DNA of 40,506 bases from SM23-28-2 sp964512285 (GCA_964512285.1 CAZEJO010000014.1:1-40506); one strand, 5' to 3'. Shown: positions 23,227-31,586, counted from the stretch's first letter. Numbers and translations: made by a program. Notes: a model not told the origin generated them from the sequence alone.

Positions 23227-23859
23227 ATGGATTTGAGAGCGGAGTTAGCCACCTTGAAGAATCGTGCTATCGCGGCCATCGAGCAGGCAGCGAAGGAGCG
23301 AGATACGACACGGATTAGGGTCCTCTCCGATCTGCTCGCGGGAATCGAGGGTGACGAGAAAGCAGCCGTAGCTTTGCAGGATCGCGTCAGAAACCACGAG
23401 GCGCGCCTCAGCAGTCCCGATGAAATACTGAGGGAGCCCCCGCTCCACAAGACGGATGCGAGAAGCCGCCGAGAACGTGGAAACGAACTGAGGGAAGAGT
23501 TCGCCAGAAGACACACCCTTATCCCCCAGAGAGGCGTAATCTACAGGACGCGGTCAGACTCGCGCGTTGGCATAGTGACAGCCACAGAAGACCCAAAGAA
23601 ACCAAACGCCTGGTTCTTGGGGATTCCAGACACGCAGTTCGACTCGGTAGTCCTGCGGTGCCAGCAGACGGATGGAGAGGTCTTGGACTTCGTTCTCCCT
23701 ATGACGTCTATGTCAGGCGTTTGGTCTCGCCTAAGCCGGAGCGGCGGGCAGGTGAAGTTCAACGTCAAGGGGAGAGACGGAACTTATCAGCTTCAGGTTC
23801 CCGGCGCTAGCCCCTTGGACATCCGTCCCTTTCTGGGACAGTACGCCGCTCTCGATTAG
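23227..23859 (+). CDS. Orphan protein, unknown, own strong promoter
   Basis: 210 residues, with GAAGGAGAGTGAG before ATG 23227. Residues 1-75 are charged and helical (LRAELATLKNRAIAAIEQAAKE). Residues 95-210 look like a compact beta domain (GVIYRTRSDSRVGIVTATED, PNAWFLGIPDTQFDSVVL, DFVLPMTSMSG, KFNVKGRDGTYQLQVPG). No family is recognised. It is flanked by dispersed repeats and a helical mini-gene, codon use is less GC-rich than in clpC next door, and it has its own near-consensus promoter: features of an acquired single-gene unit. It converges on clpC. Confidence 0.6.
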   Translation: MDLRAELATLKNRAIAAIEQAAKERDTTRIRVLSDLLAGIEGDEKAAVALQDRVRNHEARLSSPDEILREPPLHKTDARSRRERGNELREEFARRHTLIPQRGVIYRTRSDSRVGIVTATEDPKKPNAWFLGIPDTQFDSVVLRCQQTDGEVLDFVLPMTSMSGVWSRLSRSGGQVKFNVKGRDGTYQLQVPGASPLDIRPFLGQYAALD

Positions 23860-23978
23860 CATCCACGACCCTCCCTCGGGCTGCCCGTGGCTTCCGGGGT
23901 AGCCACTGTCCTTCGCGGTCCCGACCAGCGTGGTCCTGGCGTCGGCCGTCATGCCTTGCCAGCATTTCTTTTCGGATC

Positions 23979-26426
23979 CTACGCTTTCGCGCTCACCTTC
24001 ACCTGCTCGCGGCTGAAGACGTACTCCTCGCCCTCGATATCCACCAGCACCGTGTCGCCCTCGCCGAACTCGCCTGCCAGGATGCGCTTGGACAGGGGGT
24101 TCTCCACCCGCCGCTGCACCGTCCGCCGCAGAGGGCGGGCGCCGAACACGGGATCGAAGCCCTCCTTCACCAGCGCCTCCTTGGCCGCCTCCGTCAGCTC
24201 CAGGCCAACGCCTCGCTCCTCCAAGCGCTTGCGCACGTCGTTGGTCAGCAGCTCGATGACCTGCTTCAGGTCTTCCTCCGTCAGCGGCTCGAAGATGATC
24301 GTCTCATCGATGCGGTTCAGCAGCTCGGGGCGGAAGGCCTCCTTGAGAGCCTTCTCCACGGCGCTGCGCAGCCGATCCCGCTCGCTCTTGGTCTGCCTCT
24401 CGGCGGGCATGAAGCCCACCGTCGGCCGCTGGAACTCGGACGTGCCCAGGTTGGAGGTCATGATCACCACCGTGTTGCGGAAGTCCACCGTCCGGCCGTG
24501 GCCGTCGGTGAGGCGACCGTCCTCCAGTATCTGGAGGAGGATGTTGAACACGTCCGTGTGGGCCTTCTCCACCTCATCGAAGAGGACGACGCGATAGGGG
24601 CGACGGCGCACAGCCTCGGTGAGGCTGCCGCCTTCCTCATAGCCCACGTATCCGGGCGGCGCGCCGATCAGACGAGAGACCGTGTGGCGCTCCTGGTACT
24701 CGGACATGTCGACGCGCACGATGGCGTCCTCGTCGTCGAACATGAACTCGGCCAGGGCCTTGGCCAGCTCCGTCTTGCCCACGCCGGTGGGGCCCAGGAA
24801 GACAAAGCTGCCGATGGGCCGCCGGGGGTCCTTAAGGCCGGAGCGGGCGCGGCGGATGGCATCGGACACGGCAGCCACCGCCTCGTTCTGGTCGACGATG
24901 CGCTGGTGGATGCTCTCCTCCATGTGCAGGAGCTTGTCGGCCTCTCCCTCCATCAGCCGGTCGACGGGGATGCCGGTCATCTTGGCCACCAGGCCGGCGA
25001 TGTCGGACCCGCTCACCGTCATGTTTATCGTTTCTTCAGCTTCCCACTGGGCCTTGGCGGCCTCGTACTCTTTCTCCAGTTGCAGCCGCTCGCTCTTAAT
25101 GCGAGCCGCCTCCTCGTAGTCTTCGCGACCGGAGGCCGCCTCCTCCTCGCGGGCCCGCTCATCGACGCGGCCCTTCATCTCCCGCAGCTCCGGCGACAGG
25201 GCCTGGGCGTCGATGACGTGCTTGCTGGCCGCCTCGTCGATCAGGTCGATGGCCTTGTCGGGCAGCCAGCGGTCGGTGACGTAGCGACTGGACAGCTTGA
25301 CCGCCGCCTCGATGGCCCCGTCCGTTATCTGCACCTTGTGGTGAGCCTCATAGCTGGGGCGGAGGCCTTTCAGCATCTCGACAGCGTCCTCGGGCGATGG
25401 CTCGTCGATGTACACGGGCGACAGGCGGCGCTCGAGGGCGGGGTCCTTCTCGATGTGCTGACGGTAGTCGTCCAGGGTACAGGCGCCCACGCACTGGAGC
25501 TCGCCGCGGGAGAGGGCAGGCTTCATCATGGTGCTGGCATCGATGGCCCCCTCAGCGGCGCCGGCCCCCATCACCTGGTGGATCTCGTCGATGAAGATGA
25601 TAACCTCGCCCCGGGCCCGCTTGATCTCGTCCATCACCGCTTTCAGGCGCTCCTCGAACTCGCCGCGGAACTTGCTGCCGGCCACCATTGCCCCCATGTC
25701 CAGGGCCAGCACTCGCTTGCCCTTCAGGTTCTCAGGGACGTCGTCGGCCACGATCTTCTGGGCCAGGCCCTCGGCGATGGCCGTCTTGCCGACGCCCGCC
25801 TCGCCGATGATCACCGGGTTGTTCTTGCTACGGCGGTTGAGGACCTGCATCACCCGCTTGATCTCGTCATCGCGGCCGATGACGGGGTCTAGCTTACCCT
25901 GGCGGGCGAGCTCGGTAAGGTCGATGCTGTAGCGCTCCAGGGCGCGGTACTTGCTCTCCGCCCGCTGGTCAGTGATGCGAGTATCGCCGCGAATCTGGGC
26001 CAGCGCCTGGTAGATCCTCTCCTTGTCGATGTTGAACTCGCGCAGGATCCTGGCCGACTCGCCCTCCCGCTCGTCGGCGATGGCGATGAGGATGTGCTCC
26101 ACGCCCACGTACTCGTCCTTGAAGCGCTCGGCCTCGGCGTTGGCCACCTCCAGTATGCGCACGATGCGCGGAGTGGTGTAGACCTGGACGACATCGTAGG
26201 CCAGCCTGGACATGCGCTCCAGAACGGTCGCCACCCGCTCGCTGACCTGGCGCGCGTCGACCTTAAGCTGCTCCAGGATCTGCTGGGCCAGGCCGCCAGG
26301 ATGGTTCAGCAGGGCGAAGAGGACGTGCTCCACGTCCCACTGAGCATGGCGCTCCTTGCGCACCAGCTCCTGGGAGGCGGCCAGCACCTCCTGGGCTTGT
26401 TCTGTAAATCTGTCTTGTCTCATCAT
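23979..26426 (-). CDS. clpC: ClpC-type AAA+ unfoldase
   Basis: 815 residues from ATG 26426, with AGAGGTG upstream. ClpC unfolds and feeds proteins to ClpP. Domains: N-terminal Clp_N repeats (1-145), AAA-1 with Walker A GEAGVGKT (208-215) and Walker B FIDEIH (278-283), a UVR-type middle segment (DYEEAARIKSERLQLEKEY, about 436-454) rather than the longer ClpB coil, AAA-2 with Walker A GPTGVGKT (545-552), and a D2-small end (RPLRRTVQRRVENPLSKRIL). Length and UVR fit ClpC, not ClpB. It is the last gene of the dnaJ-hspR-ytfJ-clpC operon, so it is expected to be heat-inducible under HspR. Confidence 0.9.
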   Translation of the reverse strand: MMRQDRFTEQAQEVLAASQELVRKERHAQWDVEHVLFALLNHPGGLAQQILEQLKVDARQVSERVATVLERMSRLAYDVVQVYTTPRIVRILEVANAEAERFKDEYVGVEHILIAIADEREGESARILREFNIDKERIYQALAQIRGDTRITDQRAESKYRALERYSIDLTELARQGKLDPVIGRDDEIKRVMQVLNRRSKNNPVIIGEAGVGKTAIAEGLAQKIVADDVPENLKGKRVLALDMGAMVAGSKFRGEFEERLKAVMDEIKRARGEVIIFIDEIHQVMGAGAAEGAIDASTMMKPALSRGELQCVGACTLDDYRQHIEKDPALERRLSPVYIDEPSPEDAVEMLKGLRPSYEAHHKVQITDGAIEAAVKLSSRYVTDRWLPDKAIDLIDEAASKHVIDAQALSPELREMKGRVDERAREEEAASGREDYEEAARIKSERLQLEKEYEAAKAQWEAEETINMTVSGSDIAGLVAKMTGIPVDRLMEGEADKLLHMEESIHQRIVDQNEAVAAVSDAIRRARSGLKDPRRPIGSFVFLGPTGVGKTELAKALAEFMFDDEDAIVRVDMSEYQERHTVSRLIGAPPGYVGYEEGGSLTEAVRRRPYRVVLFDEVEKAHTDVFNILLQILEDGRLTDGHGRTVDFRNTVVIMTSNLGTSEFQRPTVGFMPAERQTKSERDRLRSAVEKALKEAFRPELLNRIDETIIFEPLTEEDLKQVIELLTNDVRKRLEERGVGLELTEAAKEALVKEGFDPVFGARPLRRTVQRRVENPLSKRILAGEFGEGDTVLVDIEGEEYVFSREQVKVSAKA

Positions 26427-26448
26427 GATGGCTTCACCTCTTGCAAAG

Positions 26449-26799
26449 CTATCGCCGCCGGAATGTACGCCGGACCCAAAAGAGGATAACGACGAGAGCG
26501 ATCAGGCCCAGCGTGGCCAGGCGATTGACATCGAGGATGGGAATGAAGCGAGTCCTTTCGGCGGTTATCTCCACTACGCCCACCGGCTTGATTCGCATAC
26601 CGCCACCACCGCCAGCGCCGCCGCCCTCGCCCTGGGGGCCCGTCCCGCTGCCGGCTCCGAAGCCGTACGACGCCACAGCCACGGGGATGATGGTCTTGCC
26701 TTCGATGACCTGTGGCTCGCCGTAGACCACCTTGATGTCAGCGCCAGCTTTCAGCCTCTCGCTGATGGTGGCAACCAGTTCCTCTGTCGGTGTTGGCAT
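26449..26799 (-). CDS. YtfJ-family (GerW-like) protein
   Basis: 116 residues from ATG 26799, with a GGGGGA ribosome site. The layout fits the YtfJ family: EELVATISERLKAGADIKVVYGEPQVIEGKTIIPVA, a Gly-rich segment (GAGSGTGPQGEGGGAGGGGG), then KPVGVVEI. Unlike the Bacillus protein it ends with a hydrophobic helix and RRTFRRR (IALVVILFWVRRTFRRR), a likely membrane anchor. The family is widespread outside spore-formers; function is unknown there. It sits between hspR and clpC with 29- and 22-bp gaps, so it is a heat-shock operon member. Confidence 0.75.
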   Translation of the reverse strand: MPTPTEELVATISERLKAGADIKVVYGEPQVIEGKTIIPVAVASYGFGAGSGTGPQGEGGGAGGGGGMRIKPVGVVEITAERTRFIPILDVNRLATLGLIALVVILFWVRRTFRRR

Positions 26800-26828
26800 T
26801 GTCCTGTCCCCCTCTCTCGAATGATGCG

Positions 26829-27167
26829 TTACTCCATCGGCTGGGGCAGTCGCTTGTCCCGCAGCCGTTGCAGCTCTATCCGCAACTCCTCCATCTCCTC
26901 TTCCATCTGACGGATGCGCTTGTTGAGGCGCAGGATCACCTCCGCGCCCGCCAGGTTCACGCCCAGGTCGTTGATCAGACGCTGGATCTGGCGCAGGCGG
27001 CTGATGTCGGCCTGAGAGTAAAGACGTATGCGACCCCGCGATCGTGACGGGGCGATGATACCCATTCGCTCGTAGTAACGGAGGCTCTGAGCATGCATGC
27101 CCACCATGCGCGCTGCCACGCTTATTACGAAACAGGGCTCCTCTTCAGAAATCATCCGCTCTCGCAC
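26829..27167 (-). CDS. hspR: MerR-type heat-shock repressor HspR
   Basis: 112 residues from GTG 27167, supported by GAGGTGAG upstream (an ATG at 27155 is also possible). A MerR-type helix-turn-helix, FVISVAARMVGMHAQSLRYYERMGIIAPSRSRGRIRLYSQADISRL, is followed by a coiled coil (IRQMEEEMEELRIELQRLRD). HspR binds HAIR inverted repeats and represses dnaK/dnaJ/clp operons; DnaK acts as co-repressor in actinobacteria. The gene lies directly after dnaJ, 41 bp apart, the classical place for an autoregulated HspR. Confidence 0.85.
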   Translation of the reverse strand: MRERMISEEEPCFVISVAARMVGMHAQSLRYYERMGIIAPSRSRGRIRLYSQADISRLRQIQRLINDLGVNLAGAEVILRLNKRIRQMEEEMEELRIELQRLRDKRLPQPME

Positions 27168-27208
27168 CGAAACTCACCTCACGCTCTTCTCTCCGCGCAT
27201 GTGCCCGT

Positions 27209-28210
27209 TTATCCCTTCGGCCTCACCCTCTGCGCCTTCTTCAGCTTCTCGAACAGCTCCCGCTCCTCGGGCGAGAGCTCTGCCGGCAGTATCACCTCCA
27301 CCTTGGCGAACAGGTCGCCCTTGGCGTCACCGCCCAGGTGAGGCATACCCAGCCCGGCTAGACGGAAGACCCGCCCGTTCTGAGTCAGCGGTGGTATCTT
27401 CAGCATGGCGCTGCCTTTGAGGGTGGGAACCGATACCTCGCCACCCAGGACAGCGTCCAGAAGAGGCGCTTCCACCTCCGTGTGCAGGTCATCGCCGCGG
27501 CGGATGAAGCGCTCATGGGGCCTGACCGATATCACCAGGTAAAGGTCGCCCCTGACGCCGCCGCCCCGACCGCTCGGTCGGGGTCCCTCACCGGCCACTC
27601 GCACCCGCGAGCCGTCCGTGACGCCGGGCGGTATCTTGACCTCCAGGCGTCGCGACCGCATGGTGACGCCGCTGCCCTGGCAGACATGGCACACAGCGCC
27701 CACCAGCTTGCCGCTGCCGCCGCAGGTGCTGCAGGGCTCCTCGGCCTGCATGTTGAGGACGCGGGTGGTCCCCCGATATGCCTCCTCCAGGGTTACCTCC
27801 GCCATGTGCTGAACATTCTCGCCACGGCGGGAGCGAGGGCGAGTTCCCTTGAACAAGCCGCCCAACATATCGCCCAGATCGCCGAAGCCCAGATCACCCG
27901 CATCGACTCCGCCGAAAGGCACACCGCGGCCGCTCCAGGACCAGCGCTGGCCGCCCTGGCGACGGGCCTGCTCGAACTGGTCAGCGTACTGCCACTGGTC
28001 GCCGTAGAGATCATACTTGCGCCGCTTCTTGGCATCTGAAAGGACCTCGTAGGCGCCGTTGACCTCCTTGAACTTCTCCTCGGCCACCTTGTCGCCGGCG
28101 TTGACGTCCGGGTGATATTTGCGGGCGAGGCGGCGATACGCCTGGCGAATCTCCTTATCGCTGGCGCCTCGCTTGACGCCCAGGATGACATAGTAATCCT
28201 TCTTAGCCAT
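27209..28210 (-). CDS. dnaJ: DnaJ co-chaperone with shortened zinc centre
   Basis: 333 residues from ATG 28210, with AGAGGTTA. J domain 1-70 with HPD at 33-35 (KYHPDVN), Gly-rich linker with FGGVDAGDLGFGDLGDMLGG, then only two CxxCxGxG motifs (160-167 CSTCGGSG and 174-181 CHVCQGSG) where a full DnaJ has four, then the DnaJ C-terminal substrate-binding domains (IPPGVTDGSRVRVAGEG, KIPPLTQNGRVFRLAGLGMP). It delivers clients to DnaK and stimulates its ATPase. With two zinc motifs one zinc site is possible at most. It is first in the operon, under a perfect promoter. Confidence 0.85.
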   Translation of the reverse strand: MAKKDYYVILGVKRGASDKEIRQAYRRLARKYHPDVNAGDKVAEEKFKEVNGAYEVLSDAKKRRKYDLYGDQWQYADQFEQARRQGGQRWSWSGRGVPFGGVDAGDLGFGDLGDMLGGLFKGTRPRSRRGENVQHMAEVTLEEAYRGTTRVLNMQAEEPCSTCGGSGKLVGAVCHVCQGSGVTMRSRRLEVKIPPGVTDGSRVRVAGEGPRPSGRGGGVRGDLYLVISVRPHERFIRRGDDLHTEVEAPLLDAVLGGEVSVPTLKGSAMLKIPPLTQNGRVFRLAGLGMPHLGGDAKGDLFAKVEVILPAELSPEERELFEKLKKAQRVRPKG

Positions 28211-28230
28211 GCGGCTTAACCTCTAGTGTA

Positions 28231-28259
28231 ATTATATGAGAGAGCACGGCTGATGTCAA
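28231..28259 (-). promoter_or_regulatory. dnaJ operon promoter
   Basis: Reading minus: TTGACA (28259-28254), exactly 17 bp, TATAAT (28236-28231). A perfect consensus promoter 21 bp before the dnaJ ATG. Confidence 0.8.
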
Positions 28260-28303
28260 ATTGACAGAAGGAAGTCTAACAATAATATTATCAAGACTCT
28301 TGA
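28254..28303. promoter_or_regulatory. Two palindromic operator candidates over heat-shock -35 boxes
   Basis: TGTCAAATTGACA (28254-28266) and TCAAGACTCTTGA (28291-28303) are each palindromic around a short centre. Each overlaps the -35 of a divergent promoter (dnaJ and hsp20). They share CAA/TTG half sites but do not match the HAIR consensus CTTGAGT-N7-ACTCAAG. Confidence 0.4.
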
Positions 28304-28328
28304 CAGTCACTTTGGGGGCTGCTATGAT
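28300..28328 (+). promoter_or_regulatory. hsp20 promoter
   Basis: TTGACA (28300-28305), 17 bp, TATGAT (28323-28328), 50 bp before the ATG at 28379. Confidence 0.75.
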
Positions 28329-28378
28329 TATAGCGAAAGGAAAAGAGGAATCCAAGCTTGAAAAAAGGAGGTGTATCG

Positions 28379-28846
28379 ATGGCAAGCTTGATGCGATGGT
28401 ATCCCTTCTCGGACATTAGGAGCCTTCGTCGGCGCACGGGTCGCCCCTTTGATGACTTCTTCCGCGGCCTTAACCTTGTTCCATGGGAGGACGCCGAGTT
28501 CGTTTTCCCCCTGGACCTCTATGAGACCGAGGAATCCGTGGTGGTGAAGGCCCCCCTGCCCGGCGTTCGGCCCGAGGATGTGGACATCTCTATCACTGAA
28601 GGCATCCTCACCATCAAGGGGGAGACCAAGAGCGAGGAGGAGGTCAAGCGGGAGGACTACCACCGGCGGGAGTTGCGCTACGGCTCGTTCTGCCGCTCAG
28701 TGCCCCTGCCGGCCCAGGTGGAGCACGACAAGGCGGAGGCCTCTTTCGAGCAGGGCATCCTGACCGTCACCCTGCCCAAGAGCGAAGAGGTCAAGCCCAA
28801 GACCATCAAGGTCAAGGCCCACCCAGTCACCGAGGGCAAATCCTAA
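28379..28846 (+). CDS. hsp20: Hsp20 small heat-shock protein
   Basis: 155 residues from ATG 28379, preceded by AAGGAGGTG. An upstream TTG at 28358 is rejected because the ribosome site lies after it. Alpha-crystallin domain: FPLDLYETEESVVVKAPLPGVRPEDVDISITEGILTIKGE, then YGSFCRSVPLPAQVEHDKAEASFEQGILTVTLPK, with the conserved G-x-L (GILTVTLPK). C-terminal PKTIKVKAH is a variant of the I/V-X-I/V tail motif. ATP-independent holdase that keeps unfolding proteins soluble. Divergent from dnaJ across a palindrome-rich promoter region and followed by two hairpins. Confidence 0.9.
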   Translation: MASLMRWYPFSDIRSLRRRTGRPFDDFFRGLNLVPWEDAEFVFPLDLYETEESVVVKAPLPGVRPEDVDISITEGILTIKGETKSEEEVKREDYHRRELRYGSFCRSVPLPAQVEHDKAEASFEQGILTVTLPKSEEVKPKTIKVKAHPVTEGKS

Positions 28847-28853
28847 TCGCCGA

Positions 28854-28889
28854 GGGCGGCCTGCCGCCATGGCAGGCCGCCCTTCTTCC
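28854..28889 (+). terminator. hsp20 terminator hairpin
   Basis: Perfect 12-bp stem GGGCGGCCTGCC/GGCAGGCCGCCC with loop GCCAT, then TTCTTCCC. Eight bp after the hsp20 stop. Confidence 0.7.
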
Positions 28890-28903
28890 CGCCCCGAGCA
28901 GAC

Positions 28904-28948
28904 GAGAGCCAGGCGTGAGCAATAGCCGCCTGGCTCTCATCTTTTCTC
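28904..28948 (+). terminator. Second terminator hairpin with T-rich tail
   Basis: Perfect 12-bp stem GAGAGCCAGGCG/CGCCTGGCTCTC with loop TGAGCAATAGC, then ATCTTTTCTC. The better intrinsic terminator of the pair, on plus. Confidence 0.75.
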
Positions 28949-29004
28949 AGGCTGTACTGTCTCCGAGACATGGCGACGCATGCGCCTCTTTCGGAGCGTC
29001 TGTT

Positions 29005-29031
29005 GAGATTCTTCGCTTCGCTCAGAATGAC
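29005..29031. repeat. Dispersed repeat, copy 2
   Basis: 27 bp, GAGATTCTTCGCTTCG then CTCAGAATGAC on plus, one mismatch to 21502-21528. The 28847-29141 gap holds the two terminators and this repeat; no gene is seen. Confidence 0.75.
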
Positions 29032-29141
29032 CCCACCCATGCTGTGCTCAGAGTGACGCCAGCCATATCTGCTGCCCTGAGCGTAGCGAAGGGCCTCACC
29101 TCGGGCAGCCTAGCGTTGCCATTACCTAGAGCCAGCAGAGC

Positions 29142-30950
29142 CTAGTAGGCGATGACCTTGCCCAGCTCGGCCTGGCGCAGGGCGCGGTCGAGGTTGCGCG
29201 CGGTGTGGACGAGGGCGATGTGGGTGAAGGCCTGGGGGTAGTTGCCGAGGAAATCCCCGCTCTGCGGGTCCACCATCTCAGAGAAGAGGCCCACATGGTT
29301 GCTCAGGGAGAGCACCCTCTCGAATAGCCGCTGAGCCTCCTCCAACCGTCCTAGCTGGATGAGACAGCCGATAAGCCAGAAGGTGCACATGGTGAAGGTG
29401 CCTTCCTCCGTCCCCAAGCCGTTGTCTGCCTGCCAGGGCAGATAGCGACGGACCAAACCATTCACCGATAGCTCCTGCTGAATACGCAGGATCGTCGACT
29501 CCATGCGGGGGTCTTTGGCGGGCAGGAAGCCCACCATGGGCATGAACAGAAGGCTGGCGTCCAGCACGTCTGCCCCATAGGACTGCACGAAGGAGCCCAT
29601 CCGTTCGTTCCAGCCACGGGCCAAGACATCCTGGTGGATGGCCCTCTTGGCCTCCTGCCAGCGCTGAAAATCCGCCACCCTGCCCAGAGCCTTGGCCAGA
29701 CGGATGCCCCGATCCAGGGCCACCCAGCACATGACCTTGGAGTAAACGAAATGGCGGCGCTCACCCCGCATCTCCCAGATGCCATGGTCGGGCAGATGCC
29801 AGTTGCTGGCGGCCGCCTCTACCAGACCTTTGGTCAGAGTCCAGAGGGCGTCGCTGATGTAGCCGCCGGCTCGGTAGAACGACGCAAAGGAAAGAATCAC
29901 CTCTCCATAGATGTCCAACTGGAACTGATTGACGGCAGCATTGCCGATGCGCACGGGCCCCGAACCCATGTAGCCCTCAAAGTGGTCGAGGATATACTCC
30001 GGGATGTCTGTCTCGCAGCCAATGCCGTAGAGGGTCTGCACTCCATCGGCCGAGGTCAAGGAGAAGTTCCCCAGCCAGGCCATGAAGGAGGCCGTATCGA
30101 CTGTGTGGCCCAGGCGGTGAAAGACGTCCAGGGTAAGGGCAGCATCCCGCAGCCAGCAGTAGCGATAATCCCAGTTACGGCGGCTGTTGACCCCTTCGGG
30201 CAGGGAGGTGGTAACGGCGGCACAAATGGCGCCCGTGGGGGCGTAGAGGAGCTGGTGGAGAGCGAGCCCCGAGCGTTTGATGGGCTCCGCCCATCGCCCA
30301 TGATAGTGCCAGTCTCTGGCCACCGTCCGCCAGTAGGCCTCGACATTCCCCAGCTTGCCGTAGATATCGTAGTCGGCTGGTGGCCGCGGATTATCCTCAT
30401 CCCAGCGCAGCACGAAGGCCGCCGATTGTCCCGACCCAAGAGCAAGGGTGGCCCGCGCCGTGTCATCCTCTATGTCGAATGGCACCGACGAGGCAAGGCC
30501 GAGGCAGGCCTTGCCATTCCTGGCCACCACTCCGCGAGAGGTGGGAATCAAGCGAGTGAGCCCGCGGCCGTAGTCCAGACGGGGCTGGAAGAGGCAGTCC
30601 AGAACCATCTGGCCGCTTTCGCAGCGGACGATGCGGATGACCTCGTGCTCCGAGACGGCGATGTCCTCAGCCATAGGCATGAAGTCGGTGACAGTGGCGC
30701 GGCCTTCCTCTGTCTGGAAGGAGGTGAGCAGCACGTTGGTGTCGGGAAGGTAAGCCTGCGAATAACGATGCTCGCCCGCTGGCCGAATGGCAAAGCAACC
30801 GCCTCGCTCGTCATCCAGGATGGCCGCAAAGACGCTGGGCGAGTCGAAGCGGGGGAAGCAGAGCCAGTCGATGGAGCCGTCCCTGCTCACCAGAGCGGCC
30901 GAGTGCATGTCGCCGAGGACGCCGTAGTCGCTTATCGGTCTATAGGTCAT
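29142..30950 (-). CDS. Glycoside hydrolase family 15 (glucoamylase/trehalase-like)
   Basis: 602 residues from ATG 30950 with AGGACGAG before it. GH15 N-terminal beta-sandwich: ISDYGVLGDMHSAALVSRDGSIDWLCFPRFDSPSVFAA, a family hallmark. The (alpha/alpha)6 barrel follows with RRNWDYRYCWLRDAALTLDVF, HGIWEMRGERRHFVYSKVMCWVALDRG (catalytic Glu in WEMR), and GTEEGTFTMCTFWLIGCL (second catalytic Glu in EEGTF). No signal peptide, so cytoplasmic. Likely substrate is trehalose or short alpha-glucans, the usual activities of bacterial members. It has its own promoter on minus. Confidence 0.85.
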   Translation of the reverse strand: MTYRPISDYGVLGDMHSAALVSRDGSIDWLCFPRFDSPSVFAAILDDERGGCFAIRPAGEHRYSQAYLPDTNVLLTSFQTEEGRATVTDFMPMAEDIAVSEHEVIRIVRCESGQMVLDCLFQPRLDYGRGLTRLIPTSRGVVARNGKACLGLASSVPFDIEDDTARATLALGSGQSAAFVLRWDEDNPRPPADYDIYGKLGNVEAYWRTVARDWHYHGRWAEPIKRSGLALHQLLYAPTGAICAAVTTSLPEGVNSRRNWDYRYCWLRDAALTLDVFHRLGHTVDTASFMAWLGNFSLTSADGVQTLYGIGCETDIPEYILDHFEGYMGSGPVRIGNAAVNQFQLDIYGEVILSFASFYRAGGYISDALWTLTKGLVEAAASNWHLPDHGIWEMRGERRHFVYSKVMCWVALDRGIRLAKALGRVADFQRWQEAKRAIHQDVLARGWNERMGSFVQSYGADVLDASLLFMPMVGFLPAKDPRMESTILRIQQELSVNGLVRRYLPWQADNGLGTEEGTFTMCTFWLIGCLIQLGRLEEAQRLFERVLSLSNHVGLFSEMVDPQSGDFLGNYPQAFTHIALVHTARNLDRALRQAELGKVIAY

Positions 30951-30977
30951 CTCGTCCTGCCAGGCCTTTCAGCAAAA

Positions 30978-31007
30978 GAATAAGACACCGACGCCATCAT
31001 GCGTCAA
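30978..31007 (-). promoter_or_regulatory. GH15 promoter
   Basis: Reading minus: TTGACG (31007-31002), 18 bp, TTATTC (30983-30978), 28 bp before the ATG. Confidence 0.4.
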
Positions 31008-31129
31008 TAATATAAACACATCAGCCTACATGGAAGTTAAACGGGGGTAGACCTTTGGTGGTGTTTCAAGGGAAGCGATTGTATACTTGATGAACCCGCA
31101 TTCAGCGAAGTCAGCCAGGAGGTTCAATC

Positions 31130-31459
31130 ATGGCCAAAGGCGAAATCCTCGTGGTCACCTCGGATGAGGTGCCTGGCCGCAAGGTCATCAAGACCCTGGG
31201 CTTGGTGCGTGGTCAATCAGTCCGAGCCCGTCACCTTGGCCGGGACATCCAGGCCGGCATCCGCTCCATCGTCGGCGGGAAGGTCGGGGTCTATGCCGAA
31301 CTCTTGGAGAAGAGTCGAGAGGAAGCCATTGGGCAGATGGCCGCGGAGGCCGAGAAGCTCGGGGCCAACGCCGTTGTGACGGTGCGTATGAGCACAGCCG
31401 ACATAATGGGCTCGGCCGCCGAGGTGCTGGTCTACGGCACCGCCGTGGTCACCGAGTAG
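31130..31459 (+). CDS. UPF0145 (YbjQ-like) protein
   Basis: 109 residues from ATG 31130, after a good AGGAGG (31110-31115) and a TATACT -10 at 31082-31087. The YbjQ/UPF0145 pattern is complete: EILVVTSDEVPGRKVIKTLGLVRGQSVRARHLGRDIQAGIRSIVGGKVGVYAELLEKSREEAIGQMAAEAEKLGANAVVTVRMSTADIM. The family is pentameric, small and sometimes labelled metal-binding; the reaction is unknown. Divergent from GH15. Confidence 0.85.
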   Translation: MAKGEILVVTSDEVPGRKVIKTLGLVRGQSVRARHLGRDIQAGIRSIVGGKVGVYAELLEKSREEAIGQMAAEAEKLGANAVVTVRMSTADIMGSAAEVLVYGTAVVTE

Positions 31460-31586
31460 CCACCAGCCTTAGGGCTGCCAGAACGTATTGGGATGGCCAC
31501 GTCCGTGATCTCCTCAGCGAGAATCGGCAGCCGCTACCCATCTCCCCGCGTGGCTAGAATTCGTTCGGTAAGGAGGAGAGCGAACG

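Noticed and set aside
24498..25892. 464-codon plus-strand frame opposite clpC
   Set aside because: Antisense of a conserved ClpC with complete Walker motifs; Leu/His/Val-rich shadow.
26829..27167. MerR-type gene as a metal or drug regulator
   Set aside because: Its place after dnaJ, length and sequence fit HspR better.
27564..27583. Perfect 9-bp-stem hairpin CCCCGACCG-CT-CGGTCGGGG
   Set aside because: It lies inside the dnaJ coding region and encodes part of the GPRPSGRGGG loop; kept as coding, not a terminator.
29634..30983. 449-codon plus-strand frame opposite the GH15 gene
   Set aside because: Antisense of a clear GH15 enzyme with no ribosome site or domain.
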